Source: CAWCJL01 sp963795775 (lineage in GTDB: Bacteria; Acidobacteriota; Terriglobia; Terriglobales; Acidobacteriaceae). Taken from it: DNA of 64,000 nucleotides. The DNA is taken from assembly GCA_963795775.1 (NCBI GenBank), contig CAWCJL010000003.1:310001-374000 (forward strand), written 5' to 3'. The stretch's first letter is position 1, and the number at the start of each line of letters is the position of its first letter. Position numbers and translations under genes: made by a program. Of this stretch, positions 32,831 to 42,598 are shown piece by piece. The notes under the pieces are model-generated. The model made no database searches. It was not told the DNA's origin and saw only the letters and a program-made list of their open reading frames with translations.

Positions 32831-35724
32831 CGCACGTCCGCGGCCAGAGCCGCCGCCTTTCCGGCGCGCGCCTTGTACTCCGCCTGGGTGTTCTCAGCAG
32901 TTTCGCCTCTCCACGTGCCAGCCTTGCGCTCTTCCGCCACGCGGCTCTCGATCGCCGCTTGCTCTTCTGGGGTGAGCCCCTTGGCCGCCTCTTGCACTGC
33001 AGCAAGCGCGGTGGGCAGCACCTCCGCAAAGTGCCGCAGCTCGTCGCCGGCCTTTTGCGGCGCATAGTTCAGGCGATCCCCGCTCTGCACTGCATCCGTG
33101 AGCGAATCCGGCGACCAGCCCAGCGACCACGTCGCGTTGAGCGCGTCGTAAGCTTCATGCAGCCGGGTCATGGCGCCGGGATAGCCGTCCAGCTCCCCGC
33201 GACGCGCAAACAGCGCCGGGTCACGATGCACCTGCACTTCGAGCGCCTGATCGACCGGCAGACTGGGTACAGTGATGACCGTGGTGAGCGTGTTGCCTTC
33301 AAAGCGCCAGCCCGGCTCTCCTGCTTTCGCCGTCCACGCCAGCGGCTTGCCATTCGCCGTCACGCTCGCCGGCGGCCAGTCCGCCGGAAGACGGAGCTCA
33401 TACCCGCGCGCTTTCTGCATCCCCGGATAGCTGCCGCGTTCAGGCGCGACCGTGACCGTGAGGTCGCTTCCCTTTTCTTCCGCATGGATATCGGTCCACG
33501 CGGCCTGATCGCGCTGGTAAGCACGCGTGTCCCCGGCGTCCTGGTAGAGCGTGTAGCTCGCGTGCGCACCGTCGTCCAGCGGAAAGACCGTCAGGATCAG
33601 CGGATCAACCGGCTTCTGCCCGCTCCATTCCATCTGCGGCGCCATAGGCACAATCGCCCCGGCGCGCGCATAGACCGGAATCTGCGAGATGGAAAAGCTG
33701 CGGTTCACGCTCACCGGCCCGTGCAGATGCTTGCCGGTAGGCCACTCGATCCAGTCCCCCTCGGGCAGCCATACCTGCTCCGAAGCCAGGCTGCTTTGCT
33801 TGCTGGACGGCGTGACAATGGGCGCGGCCAATAGGGAGTTCCCGAACATGTACTCGTTCTTGCTGGTGTACGCCTCGTTGGCCTCGGGCCAGTCGTAGTA
33901 GAGCGGGTGCAGGAAAGCGACTCCGGTGTCGTAGGTGCGGCGCGCTTCTGTATAGATGTAGGGCAGCATGGCGTAGCGCTGCTGGAACGCATCACGCATC
34001 ACGCCGGAGTACGGCTCCGGATAGGCCCAGATGCGCCGCTCGGAGTCGGGATTCTTGGTGGTATGGGTGCGCAGGATGGGGCTGAAAATGCCGAACTGGA
34101 CCCAGCGGGTGTAGAGCTCCGGATCGACCACGCCCGGCATGTGCCCGCCGATGTCGTGGCTCCAGTAGGCATAGCCCACGTTCGCTGCCGTTGCAGTAAA
34201 CCAGGGCTGAAAGGCGAGCGAATCCCAGACGGAGATGGTGTCCCCGGAAAAGCCGATCTGGTAGCGATGATTGCCGAGTCCGCCCCACCGATGAAACAGC
34301 AGCGGACGCTTGCCTTCACGCGCCTGGTCGCTGAAGTGCACGTAGTTCAGCCACCAGGTCGGATTCACTCCGGGCGTCTGCGTATTCGGCTCCTGCTGCC
34401 AGTCCAGCCACCAGAAATCGACGCCTTCTTTCTCCAATGGGTGGTGCAGGATGTCCATGTAGTTGGTGGCGAACTTCTTATTTGTAATGTCGAATGGCAC
34501 ATATTTCTTCGTCGCCGGATCCATGCCCATGGCGCGCGCCATCTCCGGGTAGGGATCTTCGAACGGCTGCACTCCCGAAGCGGGATGAAGATTCAGCGTC
34601 ACCTTCAGCCCCTCGTCATGCAGATGTGAGAGAAAGGCCGGCGGGTCGGGAAAGAGCAGCTTGTTCCAGCTATAACCGCTCCAGCCGAGCGTGTGCCCGG
34701 ATTGATCTTCCTTGTGGTTCCACCAGCGCTGGCCATAGGTGCGATGCCAGTCCATGTCGATCACCAGCACATCGAGCGGCGTCGAGTTCTGCTGGAACCC
34801 ACGGACGAGCTGATCGAGCTCCTGGTCGCTGTACGCCCAGTAGCGCGACCACCACGCGCCGAAAGCAAACCGCGGCGGCAGCGGAATGGGCCCCGCAACC
34901 TTGATGTAGGCGCCCAGCGCCTGGCGGTACGCGTGGCCGTACCCGAAGAAATACCAGTCCTGCCGCTCCCCCGCAGGGCGCTGCAAGACCCATGGCCAGG
35001 GGCTGTTCTCGCCTTCGCGGAAGGAGAAATCTGCGGAGTCGAACAGCGGGCTTTTCGTATCGTCGATCAGCGTCCATCCATCTCGCGAGAGCAGGCCGGC
35101 TCCAATCGGCTCCTTGGTCTTGCTGCCCAGCGCGCCGTCCAGCGTGCGCGTCGTCCCCTGGAGGTTGCCGGTGTCCGCCATGCCGGGTTCCCAGTGCACC
35201 GATTTGCCCCCGAGCACGAAATCAATCGACAGGGTTGTGGCGGTGAACCGGCCATCGGGCGCGGCCCCCGGCGTGTAGTGGAGCGTGAGCGCGCTGGTCT
35301 TCAGCGTGAACTGCTCTTGTTTCCGTTGGCCGCTGGTGTCATGCGTGAAGGCCGGGACCGGCAGCCTGCGGTTGAGAAACACAAGCGAGGCATGGTCTTC
35401 GAAATGGCCGTCGGGCGCCCATTCCATGCGCAGAAGCTGCGGAGTAAGGACGGTAAAGCGCGCATGGTCCACCGTGACGGTAGCCGCGGGATCCGCCACT
35501 GGTTGGTAATCACCAGGAACGGAGGGGGCTGCAGTTGGCGCGTTCTGCCCCTGGCTCAGGATGGAGGACAGACCGACAAGGGACAGGGCAAGTGTACGCA
35601 AGCCACGGAGAAAAATTCGGCTGCTGGCAAACGGTTTTGTCCCGTTTTGGAACGAAGGCGTGCTGCTTTCCGGTACGGAGGTAAGGCGTGCAAAGCCAGG
35701 GCGGTGCGGAGAAAGCGCTTGCAT
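32815..35724 (-). CDS. Glycoside hydrolase family 31 (alpha-glucosidase/alpha-xylosidase-like)
   Basis: This 969-residue secreted enzyme has an N-terminal beta-sandwich and a (beta/alpha)8 barrel with GH31 markers: RFAFGAWWSRYWAY, DVLVIDMDWH, DFWWLDWQQE (nucleophile aspartate, about residue 441) and YQIGFSGDTISVWDSL (acid/base aspartate, about 495). PVYARAGAIVPMAP and a C-terminal beta domain follow, with a helical tail (AEVLPTALAAVQEAAKG). Members split alpha-1,4-glucosides, alpha-xylosides and related glycans. The start at 35724 follows AAAAGGGGACAG; a membrane segment near residues 42-55 serves as export signal. The divergent neighbour is a GGDEF gene. Confidence 0.88.
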   Translation of the reverse strand: MQALSPHRPGFARLTSVPESSTPSFQNGTKPFASSRIFLRGLRTLALSLVGLSSILSQGQNAPTAAPSVPGDYQPVADPAATVTVDHARFTVLTPQLLRMEWAPDGHFEDHASLVFLNRRLPVPAFTHDTSGQRKQEQFTLKTSALTLHYTPGAAPDGRFTATTLSIDFVLGGKSVHWEPGMADTGNLQGTTRTLDGALGSKTKEPIGAGLLSRDGWTLIDDTKSPLFDSADFSFREGENSPWPWVLQRPAGERQDWYFFGYGHAYRQALGAYIKVAGPIPLPPRFAFGAWWSRYWAYSDQELDQLVRGFQQNSTPLDVLVIDMDWHRTYGQRWWNHKEDQSGHTLGWSGYSWNKLLFPDPPAFLSHLHDEGLKVTLNLHPASGVQPFEDPYPEMARAMGMDPATKKYVPFDITNKKFATNYMDILHHPLEKEGVDFWWLDWQQEPNTQTPGVNPTWWLNYVHFSDQAREGKRPLLFHRWGGLGNHRYQIGFSGDTISVWDSLAFQPWFTATAANVGYAYWSHDIGGHMPGVVDPELYTRWVQFGIFSPILRTHTTKNPDSERRIWAYPEPYSGVMRDAFQQRYAMLPYIYTEARRTYDTGVAFLHPLYYDWPEANEAYTSKNEYMFGNSLLAAPIVTPSSKQSSLASEQVWLPEGDWIEWPTGKHLHGPVSVNRSFSISQIPVYARAGAIVPMAPQMEWSGQKPVDPLILTVFPLDDGAHASYTLYQDAGDTRAYQRDQAAWTDIHAEEKGSDLTVTVAPERGSYPGMQKARGYELRLPADWPPASVTANGKPLAWTAKAGEPGWRFEGNTLTTVITVPSLPVDQALEVQVHRDPALFARRGELDGYPGAMTRLHEAYDALNATWSLGWSPDSLTDAVQSGDRLNYAPQKAGDELRHFAEVLPTALAAVQEAAKGLTPEEQAAIESRVAEERKAGTWRGETAENTQAEYKARAGKAAALAADVRYGQK

Positions 35725-35867
35725 TCTGTCCCCTTTTGGCAAGTCTAACATTCTGCTCTACTTAGCTTCACATAGTACGGCCGTGCTGGTAGTGCGAAAG
35801 AATCATAGGATTGCGGCAGACTTTCCGATACTATGTCTGGAATCCAGGAGAGGTCCAGACCCCCTAC

Positions 35868-37418
35868 ATGCGCCCCCACAGAGTAGCGCTGGTATTGGCT
35901 TTGACCTTTCTTGCTGCGCATCTGGGGATCACGTTCCTCCTGCGATCCCCCGGTCTCGTATCGAATCTGCTCATCCTGTTGCTGACGCTGGCCGCCGCAT
36001 TTGCCTGCTTCCGGCAATGCGCCCGATGCTCCGGCTTTGTTCGCACCAAGTGGCGGCTCCTGGCTATCGGCATCCTGCTATGGGCGGTCGGCCAGGCCAT
36101 CCTCACCTATGTAGATAGCATCGCCCACCTCTCGCAGGACACCGCACTGGCCTCGGACTTTTACTTCTTCCTGTGGGGCGTGCCGGTGCTTCTGGCCATT
36201 GCCTCCGCCGATGACGACCAGGACTCGACCAGCTTCCTCGTGCTCGACAGTATCCAGGCCACGATGGCCGTGGTGCTCACCTATCTCCAGCTCTTTGCCG
36301 CCAAGTCGGTTTCCGCACCGGAGGCCATCGGCTCCCTCCACATGGTGTACCTATACGGCGTGGAGAACTTCGTCCTGGCGGGAGCCGTCTCTTTGCGATT
36401 GCTGGCCCGGCCTATCCGTCAGGAGCGGCAGTTCTATCGCGTGCTCTGCGTCTTTTTGTGGGCGTATGCCCTGCTCTCGGTTCCCGGCAATTACTTCGGC
36501 GCCATCGTGAATCTGCCCAGCGGCACGCCTTTCGATCTGCTGTGGGATGTGCCGTTCCTGGTGTTGCTGCTCTGCCTCGGCCCGAGAGAGCGCTCCCGGA
36601 CGGCGCATTCCGTCTCTGCGCAGCCGGAACAACAGACCGCGACCGCGTTGATCATCTATAACGCCTGCCCCGCCATCTTCACGATTTCCGTCCTCATCCT
36701 GGCCGCGCATCTAGCACACGATCACCTATACCTCAGCATGGCCGCGATGACGGTGACGCTCTTCACCTACACGCTGCGTGCCGCGCTGCTGCAAACGCGC
36801 TACGTCCAGTCGCAGCGGGCGCTGCTGGCCAGCGAGCGGGCGTTGCGCGAAGTGAATGATCGGCTGCAAGAGATCTCCTTCTCAGACCCGCTGACGGGCA
36901 TCGCCAACCGGCGCCGCTTTGAGCAGGTGCTCGAGGTGGAATGGAACCGCGCCCTGCGCGGAGGCAGCGCGCTGTCCCTGCTCATGATCGATGTTGATCA
37001 CTTCAAACAGATCAATGACCTGCACGGTCACGTCTACGGAGACGCCTGCCTGGTTGCGGTGGCGCACTCGCTCAGCAGCCATCTGCGGCGAGGGGGCGAA
37101 CTGCTGGCGCGCTACGGCGGTGAAGAGTTCGTCGCCATTCTCCCGGCTGTGGATGAAGACGATGCGCTGGAGCTGGCTGAGGCGATGCGCGTGGCGGTGG
37201 GGGAGGTGTCCCCGGCAGGTGCTCCCCGGCCGGCCAGCCGCCGGCTGACCGTGAGCATCGGCATCTGTTCCCTGCGGCCCGATCCGGAATCCGTCCCGGC
37301 CAGCATGGTCAGTGCGGCAGACGGGGCGATGTACCGCGCCAAGCGCTGCGGTCGAAATCGCATCGAAATCTCCCGCCAAAACGATCCCATTGACGACCTG
37401 ACGCCGGTGTTGCTCTAG
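35868..37418 (+). CDS. Membrane-anchored diguanylate cyclase (GGDEF)
   Basis: This 516-residue protein has an N-terminal membrane module of about nine segments (residues 5-320) resembling a MASE-type sensor, a short helical linker (QSQRALLASERALREVNDRL) and a C-terminal GGDEF domain. The domain shows DPLTGIANRRRFEQVL, MIDVDHFKQINDLHGH and ARYGGEEFVAIL, which are intact for c-di-GMP synthesis. The inhibitory I-site RxxD position reads RGGE, so product inhibition may be weak or absent. A start at the ATG of 35868 is preferred over a TTG at 35811. It is monocistronic and divergent from the GH31 gene. Confidence 0.87.
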   Translation: MRPHRVALVLALTFLAAHLGITFLLRSPGLVSNLLILLLTLAAAFACFRQCARCSGFVRTKWRLLAIGILLWAVGQAILTYVDSIAHLSQDTALASDFYFFLWGVPVLLAIASADDDQDSTSFLVLDSIQATMAVVLTYLQLFAAKSVSAPEAIGSLHMVYLYGVENFVLAGAVSLRLLARPIRQERQFYRVLCVFLWAYALLSVPGNYFGAIVNLPSGTPFDLLWDVPFLVLLLCLGPRERSRTAHSVSAQPEQQTATALIIYNACPAIFTISVLILAAHLAHDHLYLSMAAMTVTLFTYTLRAALLQTRYVQSQRALLASERALREVNDRLQEISFSDPLTGIANRRRFEQVLEVEWNRALRGGSALSLLMIDVDHFKQINDLHGHVYGDACLVAVAHSLSSHLRRGGELLARYGGEEFVAILPAVDEDDALELAEAMRVAVGEVSPAGAPRPASRRLTVSIGICSLRPDPESVPASMVSAADGAMYRAKRCGRNRIEISRQNDPIDDLTPVLL

Positions 37419-37744
37419 CATCCGGATCCATCCCCGCACGAGAGTTCGAATCAAGAGGCTGAGAGTTCCCAGTGAAGGGCAAGCGCTGAGGAAACTAGCT
37501 GGCAATATCTTTGTCACTAGGTCTCCGCGCCTCTCCATGTTACGATTGCGAGCCGGTCAAAGTGGCGCCGAACTCTATATTGACAGCCAGCATTGCTGCC
37601 GGATATGTTTCGTCCCGCAAGGCCGGAGTAATTCACTATTGTTAGATAGCGCGAGCCGTGCAAGCGATTACAGCGCTGCCGCGTTCAGCCGTAAGCGGAA
37701 CTGCCTGTCGGTGCTAGGCAGTCCTCACGCAAGGGGAAATCACA
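37419..37744. other. Intergenic region upstream of the third TonB receptor
   Basis: No gene is seen in these 326 bases. A sigma70-type promoter is described separately. A TTCGAATC string near 37446 resembles a tRNA T-loop but no cloverleaf can be built around it. Confidence 0.5.
37580..37609 (+). promoter_or_regulatory. Sigma70-type promoter for the third TonB receptor
   Basis: TTGACA at 37580-37585 (perfect -35) and TATGTT at 37604-37609 are separated by 18 bases. They lie about 135 bases before the receptor ATG, leaving a long leader. Confidence 0.55.
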
Positions 37745-40700
37745 ATGCATGTCTTTTTCGGGGGCAACAAACGATTCCGTGGATGGCCATGGATTCTTGG
37801 AGTGATCTGGTTTCTTCTCATCGCGTCCGGACACCTGCAAGCGCAGGTCGATCAGGGCGCCATCACCGGTACCGTGCAGGACACCACAGGATCCGTCGTG
37901 CCAGGGGCAGACGTTACCCTGACCAGTGTCGATAGCGGTCTCGTCCTGCAAAAGAAGGCGGACGCCAGCGGCGTCTATATCTTCTCGCCTATCAAGATCG
38001 GCAACTACAAGATCGCGGTAAGCGCGCCCGGTTTCTCCACCACAACCCAGGACAATATCCACCTCGACGTCCAGCAGAGGTTGGCGGTCAATCTCACGCT
38101 GCAGCCGGGCGGAGTAAATACGGTTGTCGAAGTCACCTCCGCGCCTCCTCTCATGCAGACGGAAGAGGCCTCGACCGGCCAGGTCGTCGAAGCGAAGACC
38201 ATCAATGACACTCCGCTCAACGGGCGCAACTGGATCTTTATCGCCCAGTTGACTGCGGGCGTAAATCCGCCCAGCGGCTCACGCGGTGCGGGCAAGGGCG
38301 ACTTCAACGCCAACGGGCAGCGCGCGGAGCAGAACAATTTCATCCTTGACGGCATCGACAACAACAACAACGTGGTGGACTTCCTGAATGGCGCGAGCTA
38401 CGTGGTTCGGCCTCCACCGGACGCGTTGGCAGAGTTCAAGGTGCAGACCGGCGCGTACAGTGCGGAATTCGGCCACTCGGCCGGTGCGGCGGTCAATGCC
38501 AGCATCAAGTCGGGCACGAACGCCATCCACGGCGATCTCTGGGAATATCTGCGGAATGACGCCTTCGACGTAAAGGAATACTTCAATAACCAGGTTTCCA
38601 AGTATCGCCAGAACCAGTTCGGCGCCACCCTCGGCTTCCCCATCATTAAGAACCACCTCTTCTTCTTTGGCGATGTTGAGGCAAATCGCATCGTATTCGC
38701 CAATCCGGAAACCGGCTATACCGTGCCCACCGCGCTTATGCGCACCGGCAACTTCAGCGAGCTGCTGAATCCCGCTTTGACCGCCAGCGGTCCCATCCGC
38801 CTCTACCAACCGGGCTCCGGCGGCACCGTACCGCTCGCCTGTAACGGCCAGGCGAACGTGCTGTGCCCCAACCAGATCGATCCGGTGGCGCAGCGCCTGC
38901 TGAATCTTTATCCCCAGCCCAATACGAACGGTGGCAAAATTTTCAACAACTACAACGCACTGCCGAACGATACCGACAACACCTGGCAGTGGGATAGCCG
39001 GCTGGACTGGAACATCAGCCAGAAGGATCAGACTTTTGGCCGCTTCAGCTACACCCACGAGCCGCAGACGCGGCCCGGCCCACTGGGACCGATCCTGGAC
39101 GGCGGTAACTTCGGCGACACTGGCACTTTGTTCAACCTGGGCGAGCAATTCGCGTTCAGCGAAACGCATATCTTCTCTGCCAGCCTGTCGAACGAAGCGC
39201 GTTTCGGCTACACCTATGGCCACTTCGGGCAGTTCCAGCAGAACATCAACTCCAACCTTTCTCCGCAGTATGGCCTGGGCGGCATCCCCTTCGGCCCGTT
39301 GAATGGCGGCCTGCCCTACTTCAGCGTCACCGGGCTTTCGCACTTCGGCTCGCCACAGTTCTACGTTTCGAACGAATACCAGAACACCTATCAGATCCTC
39401 GACAACGTCACCAAGGTGGCGGGCAATCACTCCATCCGTGCGGGCGTGAACTTCCAGCACATCCGCTTTTCCACTGAGCAGCCGACGCAGCCGCGCGGCA
39501 CTTACACCTACACCGGTCTGTACACATCACTGCCGGGTACAGGAAACACGGGCTTCGGCGCTGCTGATTTCCTGACCAACAGCATGAACAGTGCCGCCAT
39601 CTCCAACCTGTTCAACACCGACGATGTCCGTTGGGACCGGGCGGCCTATGCGCAGGACGACTGGAAGGTCACCGATAAGCTGACCGTCAACTACGGCGTG
39701 CGCTATGAATATGCGCAGCCTTACCAAGAGCGGCACGACCACCAGGCAGCCTTCGTTCCCACCGGTCCGCTGGGCCCCGGGACAGGTACTGCTGAGTATC
39801 GCCTGCCTGCCTCGCAACGGAATGTCTTCCTGCCCGCAACCTTCACCAACCTGCTGCAGGCAAACAACATCGCGTTGGTCTACACCAGCAACCGCTTCCT
39901 GATCGAACCTCAGAAGACCAACATCGCTCCTCGCTTCGGCTTTGCCTATCGCTTAGGAGAAAAGGCGGTCGTGCGCTCCGGATACGGCATCTTCTTTGGC
40001 GGCTTGGAAAGCGCAGGCTACTACCCCAACCTGGGTGAGAACTTCCCGTTCGAATTCGATTCGAACTTCAACGCACTTCCCACTCCCGGCAATCCAAACG
40101 CGAACTGCAACCCCAACGATTGCCCAACCAATGGCTTCACTCTGGAAACCGGCTTTACCAACGCAATTGCGGCGGGGCTGATCAATGCGATCTCCACGCC
40201 GGCGCTGCGCGGTTCGGAAGCCAAGGTGCGGACTCCGTACAGCCAGAGTTACAACCTCTCGGTCGAATACGCGCTATCGAATAACCTCGTAGCGACCGTG
40301 GGCTACGTGGGATCCGTCTCACGCCACCTCATCATCTTCCCGGATCCCAACAGCCCGGCAGGCTTGTTGAATCCGTCAGGAAACACCAACGCTGTGCGTC
40401 CCTTCCCCGGCTTTGGTGGAAGCGCCTTCACCGCGTACGACGGTGCCAGCAACTACAACTCGATTCAGGCCAAACTGGAGCGCCGCTACAGCAAGGGTCT
40501 GTCCTTCCTTGCCACGTACACCTACTCACACTCCCTGGACGATGCGCCAACGCCGCTCGGCAGCACGGGCGACCCGGGTTATCGGGGCACCAACATCGTT
40601 CCCATCAACCTGGATTACAGCAACTCACCCTTCGATGTGCGCCACCGCATGACGATCAACGGGAACTGGGAATTGCCCTTTGGCCACGGACGCACCTACA

Positions 40701-41281
40701 TGGCCAACAGTTCACGCCTGCTCGACACCCTGGTCGGTGGATGGGCCACCAGCCTTGTCTTCCGCGCGCAGACAGGTGAGCCCTTCACCGTCGGTACTGC
40801 GAACTTCTCCGGTGCGGGCGGTGCAACCGCTCACGCCATTCGGGTCGCCGACCCGTTCTCAACCCACCTCACGCCACCGGTAGGCGGCGGCGCCACCACC
40901 TGTCCCACCAAGGTGCGGACCACCGCGCACTGGTACAACCCCTGCGCTTTCGTTAACCCTGTTCCCGGAAACCTCATCCCCGTGGGACAAGTCGTCACCG
41001 GTGCTGCCGCTCTGCAATACCTTGGCGGCGTACGCAACAACTGGTATGCGCCTGGGTATGAGCGCGTGGATATGTCTCTGTTCAAGAGCTTCCCGATCTT
41101 CCGTGAGCAGACCCTGCAGTTCCGCGCCGATGCCTTCAACGTGCTGAACACCCCGGCGTACGGCTACCCGGCCGACGCCAGTGATGGAGACAACGGCGGC
41201 CAGATCACCGGCCCTCGCTTCTTCCAGAACTTCACCCCTGACTCGCGCTTCTTCCAGTTCGCCCTGAAGTACATCTTCTAA
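37745..41281 (+). CDS. TonB-dependent receptor, Oar-like, with N-terminal carboxypeptidase-regulatory domain
   Basis: This 1178-residue outer-membrane protein starts with a signal (GWPWILGVIWFLLIASGHLQAQ). A carboxypeptidase-regulatory-like domain follows (GAITGTVQDTTGSVVPGADV to KIAVSAPGFSTT), then a plug with INDTPLNGRNWIFIAQLTAG and NFILDGIDNNNN, and a barrel ending in RFFQFALKYIF. The LNGRNW plug motif places it nearer the 5464 receptor than the 9403 one. The ribosome-binding site is AAGGGGAAATCACA. A strong terminator follows, so it is a single-gene unit. The substrate is unknown, though the GH31 gene nearby suggests glycan use. Confidence 0.9.
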   Translation: MHVFFGGNKRFRGWPWILGVIWFLLIASGHLQAQVDQGAITGTVQDTTGSVVPGADVTLTSVDSGLVLQKKADASGVYIFSPIKIGNYKIAVSAPGFSTTTQDNIHLDVQQRLAVNLTLQPGGVNTVVEVTSAPPLMQTEEASTGQVVEAKTINDTPLNGRNWIFIAQLTAGVNPPSGSRGAGKGDFNANGQRAEQNNFILDGIDNNNNVVDFLNGASYVVRPPPDALAEFKVQTGAYSAEFGHSAGAAVNASIKSGTNAIHGDLWEYLRNDAFDVKEYFNNQVSKYRQNQFGATLGFPIIKNHLFFFGDVEANRIVFANPETGYTVPTALMRTGNFSELLNPALTASGPIRLYQPGSGGTVPLACNGQANVLCPNQIDPVAQRLLNLYPQPNTNGGKIFNNYNALPNDTDNTWQWDSRLDWNISQKDQTFGRFSYTHEPQTRPGPLGPILDGGNFGDTGTLFNLGEQFAFSETHIFSASLSNEARFGYTYGHFGQFQQNINSNLSPQYGLGGIPFGPLNGGLPYFSVTGLSHFGSPQFYVSNEYQNTYQILDNVTKVAGNHSIRAGVNFQHIRFSTEQPTQPRGTYTYTGLYTSLPGTGNTGFGAADFLTNSMNSAAISNLFNTDDVRWDRAAYAQDDWKVTDKLTVNYGVRYEYAQPYQERHDHQAAFVPTGPLGPGTGTAEYRLPASQRNVFLPATFTNLLQANNIALVYTSNRFLIEPQKTNIAPRFGFAYRLGEKAVVRSGYGIFFGGLESAGYYPNLGENFPFEFDSNFNALPTPGNPNANCNPNDCPTNGFTLETGFTNAIAAGLINAISTPALRGSEAKVRTPYSQSYNLSVEYALSNNLVATVGYVGSVSRHLIIFPDPNSPAGLLNPSGNTNAVRPFPGFGGSAFTAYDGASNYNSIQAKLERRYSKGLSFLATYTYSHSLDDAPTPLGSTGDPGYRGTNIVPINLDYSNSPFDVRHRMTINGNWELPFGHGRTYMANSSRLLDTLVGGWATSLVFRAQTGEPFTVGTANFSGAGGATAHAIRVADPFSTHLTPPVGGGATTCPTKVRTTAHWYNPCAFVNPVPGNLIPVGQVVTGAAALQYLGGVRNNWYAPGYERVDMSLFKSFPIFREQTLQFRADAFNVLNTPAYGYPADASDGDNGGQITGPRFFQNFTPDSRFFQFALKYIF

Positions 41282-41312
41282 GCGAACCTCCAGCGGCGCG
41301 ACCGCAATCAAA

Positions 41313-41341
41313 AGCCCCGGCCTCAGCGCCGGGGCTTTTTT
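41313..41341 (+). terminator. Rho-independent terminator after the third TonB receptor
   Basis: AGCCCCGG at 41313-41320 pairs with CCGGGGCT at 41329-41336 around an 8-base loop and is followed by TTTTT. It lies about 30 bases after the receptor stop. Confidence 0.9.
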
Positions 41342-41384
41342 GCGTTCATGCGAAGCAATATCGCGCGCAGTCTGCGGCCGCGCT

Positions 41385-42596
41385 TCAGGTTAGGAGCTGC
41401 TGCAGACGAATCGGGCTGCTTGAAGACGTGCCCTGGGGAAAGCCCGGGCCAATGGCGACGGCCTGCTTGTTGTCCTCGAACCACGCTATCGTCGTCGCCG
41501 CTTCGCTTCCCGGCAGCCGCTGCTGGTCCAGCCACAGCAGGTAGGTCCCCATGTCGGCGTCGATCAGCGAACCCTGCGGGTCGAGATCCGTCGGCTCCGC
41601 GGTGGCAAAGAGCATCTCGTCCATCGGCCGTTGCCGCTGCCGCGGCGTGAAGCGCACCAGCATGGTCTCCGGTTGGGCGCGGCGCATCGCTTCGCGTCCC
41701 GCCCACTGCACAAAGCTGGTGGCAAAGATCTGCGTGCCGGAGCCTTCGGTCAGCAGGTTTACCTGGAAGTGCTGCAGGGTCGCGGTGTGGTCGTCCGTGG
41801 TGGCGTGCAGGCCCAGGTCTACCGGGCGCATATTGCTCAGTTCGCTGCGCAGCGCCTCGGGACCCACGCCGGATGTCTGCGCCGCGCTGCGCATCGTAGC
41901 GAGCAGCTTATGCCGCACCGGCGCGAGTGCGGCATAGCTCAGCGTGGCAATGCCCGGGTTCGCTTCGGGCCGCGCTAACGTTCCTCCGTCGATGTACCAG
42001 TGTGCAAAGGGTGTGGGATCCTTTGCCGCCCGCGCGCTCACACGTGCTTCGAGCAGGGCCAGCCCACCCTCCGGCTCAACCCCGCTGAAATATACCCCGT
42101 GCGGGCGCAGCTTGCGAAAGAGCGGGTGCGGCGTGGTGGCGCAACCCTGCCCCACCACCGCGATCAGCAGCCGCGCCTGCCTGGGCGCCGCGACCGGCGT
42201 GTGCTCGTGCAGCGCGGCAGCGTATGTATTGGCTGCTACGGTAAGCGCGTCCACCTGCTTGCTGGACCATAGATGCGCTGTAAGCTGCTCGATGAATGCA
42301 GACGGCGCTTCCACCCAGGGCAGGTCGCTGAACTGCGGCGGAATCGAGATGCCGGCGAATCCGGCGAGCAGCTCACTGCGCTGCTGCGAAGTAAGTTCTC
42401 CCAGCCAGCGCAACTGATCGCGGACCTGCTGCTGCTCCAGCGGAAATCGCCAGTCGAAGGCGATGAATTCACGTAACAGAAACGGAGCGAATTGCAGCGG
42501 CAGCGTCCGCAGCACAGGCAGCGAACTGACCGCGAGTGCCCTGCCCTGCGGCGGATAGCCCGCGAACTGCTTCGCGTCCAAAGCCGCGGGAAGCAT
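41385..42596 (-). CDS. Protein of unknown function, last gene of a coupled TPR/AlkP operon
   Basis: This 403-residue protein is not recognised. There is no obvious signal peptide or membrane segment. It contains LREFIAFDWRFPLEQQQVRD in the first quarter, RLLIAVVGQGCATTPHPLFR in the middle, and GSGTQIFATSFVQWAGREAM with ETMLVRFTPRQRQRPMDEML toward the end. It is probably cytoplasmic. The start ATG lies 2 bases after the stop of the Tat-exported AlkP-like gene, so the two are translationally coupled. The conserved position suggests a shared function, but no activity can be assigned. Confidence 0.6.
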   Translation of the reverse strand: MLPAALDAKQFAGYPPQGRALAVSSLPVLRTLPLQFAPFLLREFIAFDWRFPLEQQQVRDQLRWLGELTSQQRSELLAGFAGISIPPQFSDLPWVEAPSAFIEQLTAHLWSSKQVDALTVAANTYAAALHEHTPVAAPRQARLLIAVVGQGCATTPHPLFRKLRPHGVYFSGVEPEGGLALLEARVSARAAKDPTPFAHWYIDGGTLARPEANPGIATLSYAALAPVRHKLLATMRSAAQTSGVGPEALRSELSNMRPVDLGLHATTDDHTATLQHFQVNLLTEGSGTQIFATSFVQWAGREAMRRAQPETMLVRFTPRQRQRPMDEMLFATAEPTDLDPQGSLIDADMGTYLLWLDQQRLPGSEAATTIAWFEDNKQAVAIGPGFPQGTSSSSPIRLQQLLT

Positions 42597-42598
42597 GC

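Noticed and set aside
32038..33834. 598-codon open frame on the plus strand
   Set aside because: It spans the nuclease gene and the antisense of GH31; composition is Arg/Pro/Ala-rich and no signature is present.
37440..37470. TTCGAATC string resembling a tRNA T-loop
   Set aside because: No acceptor stem, anticodon arm or D arm can be paired around it.
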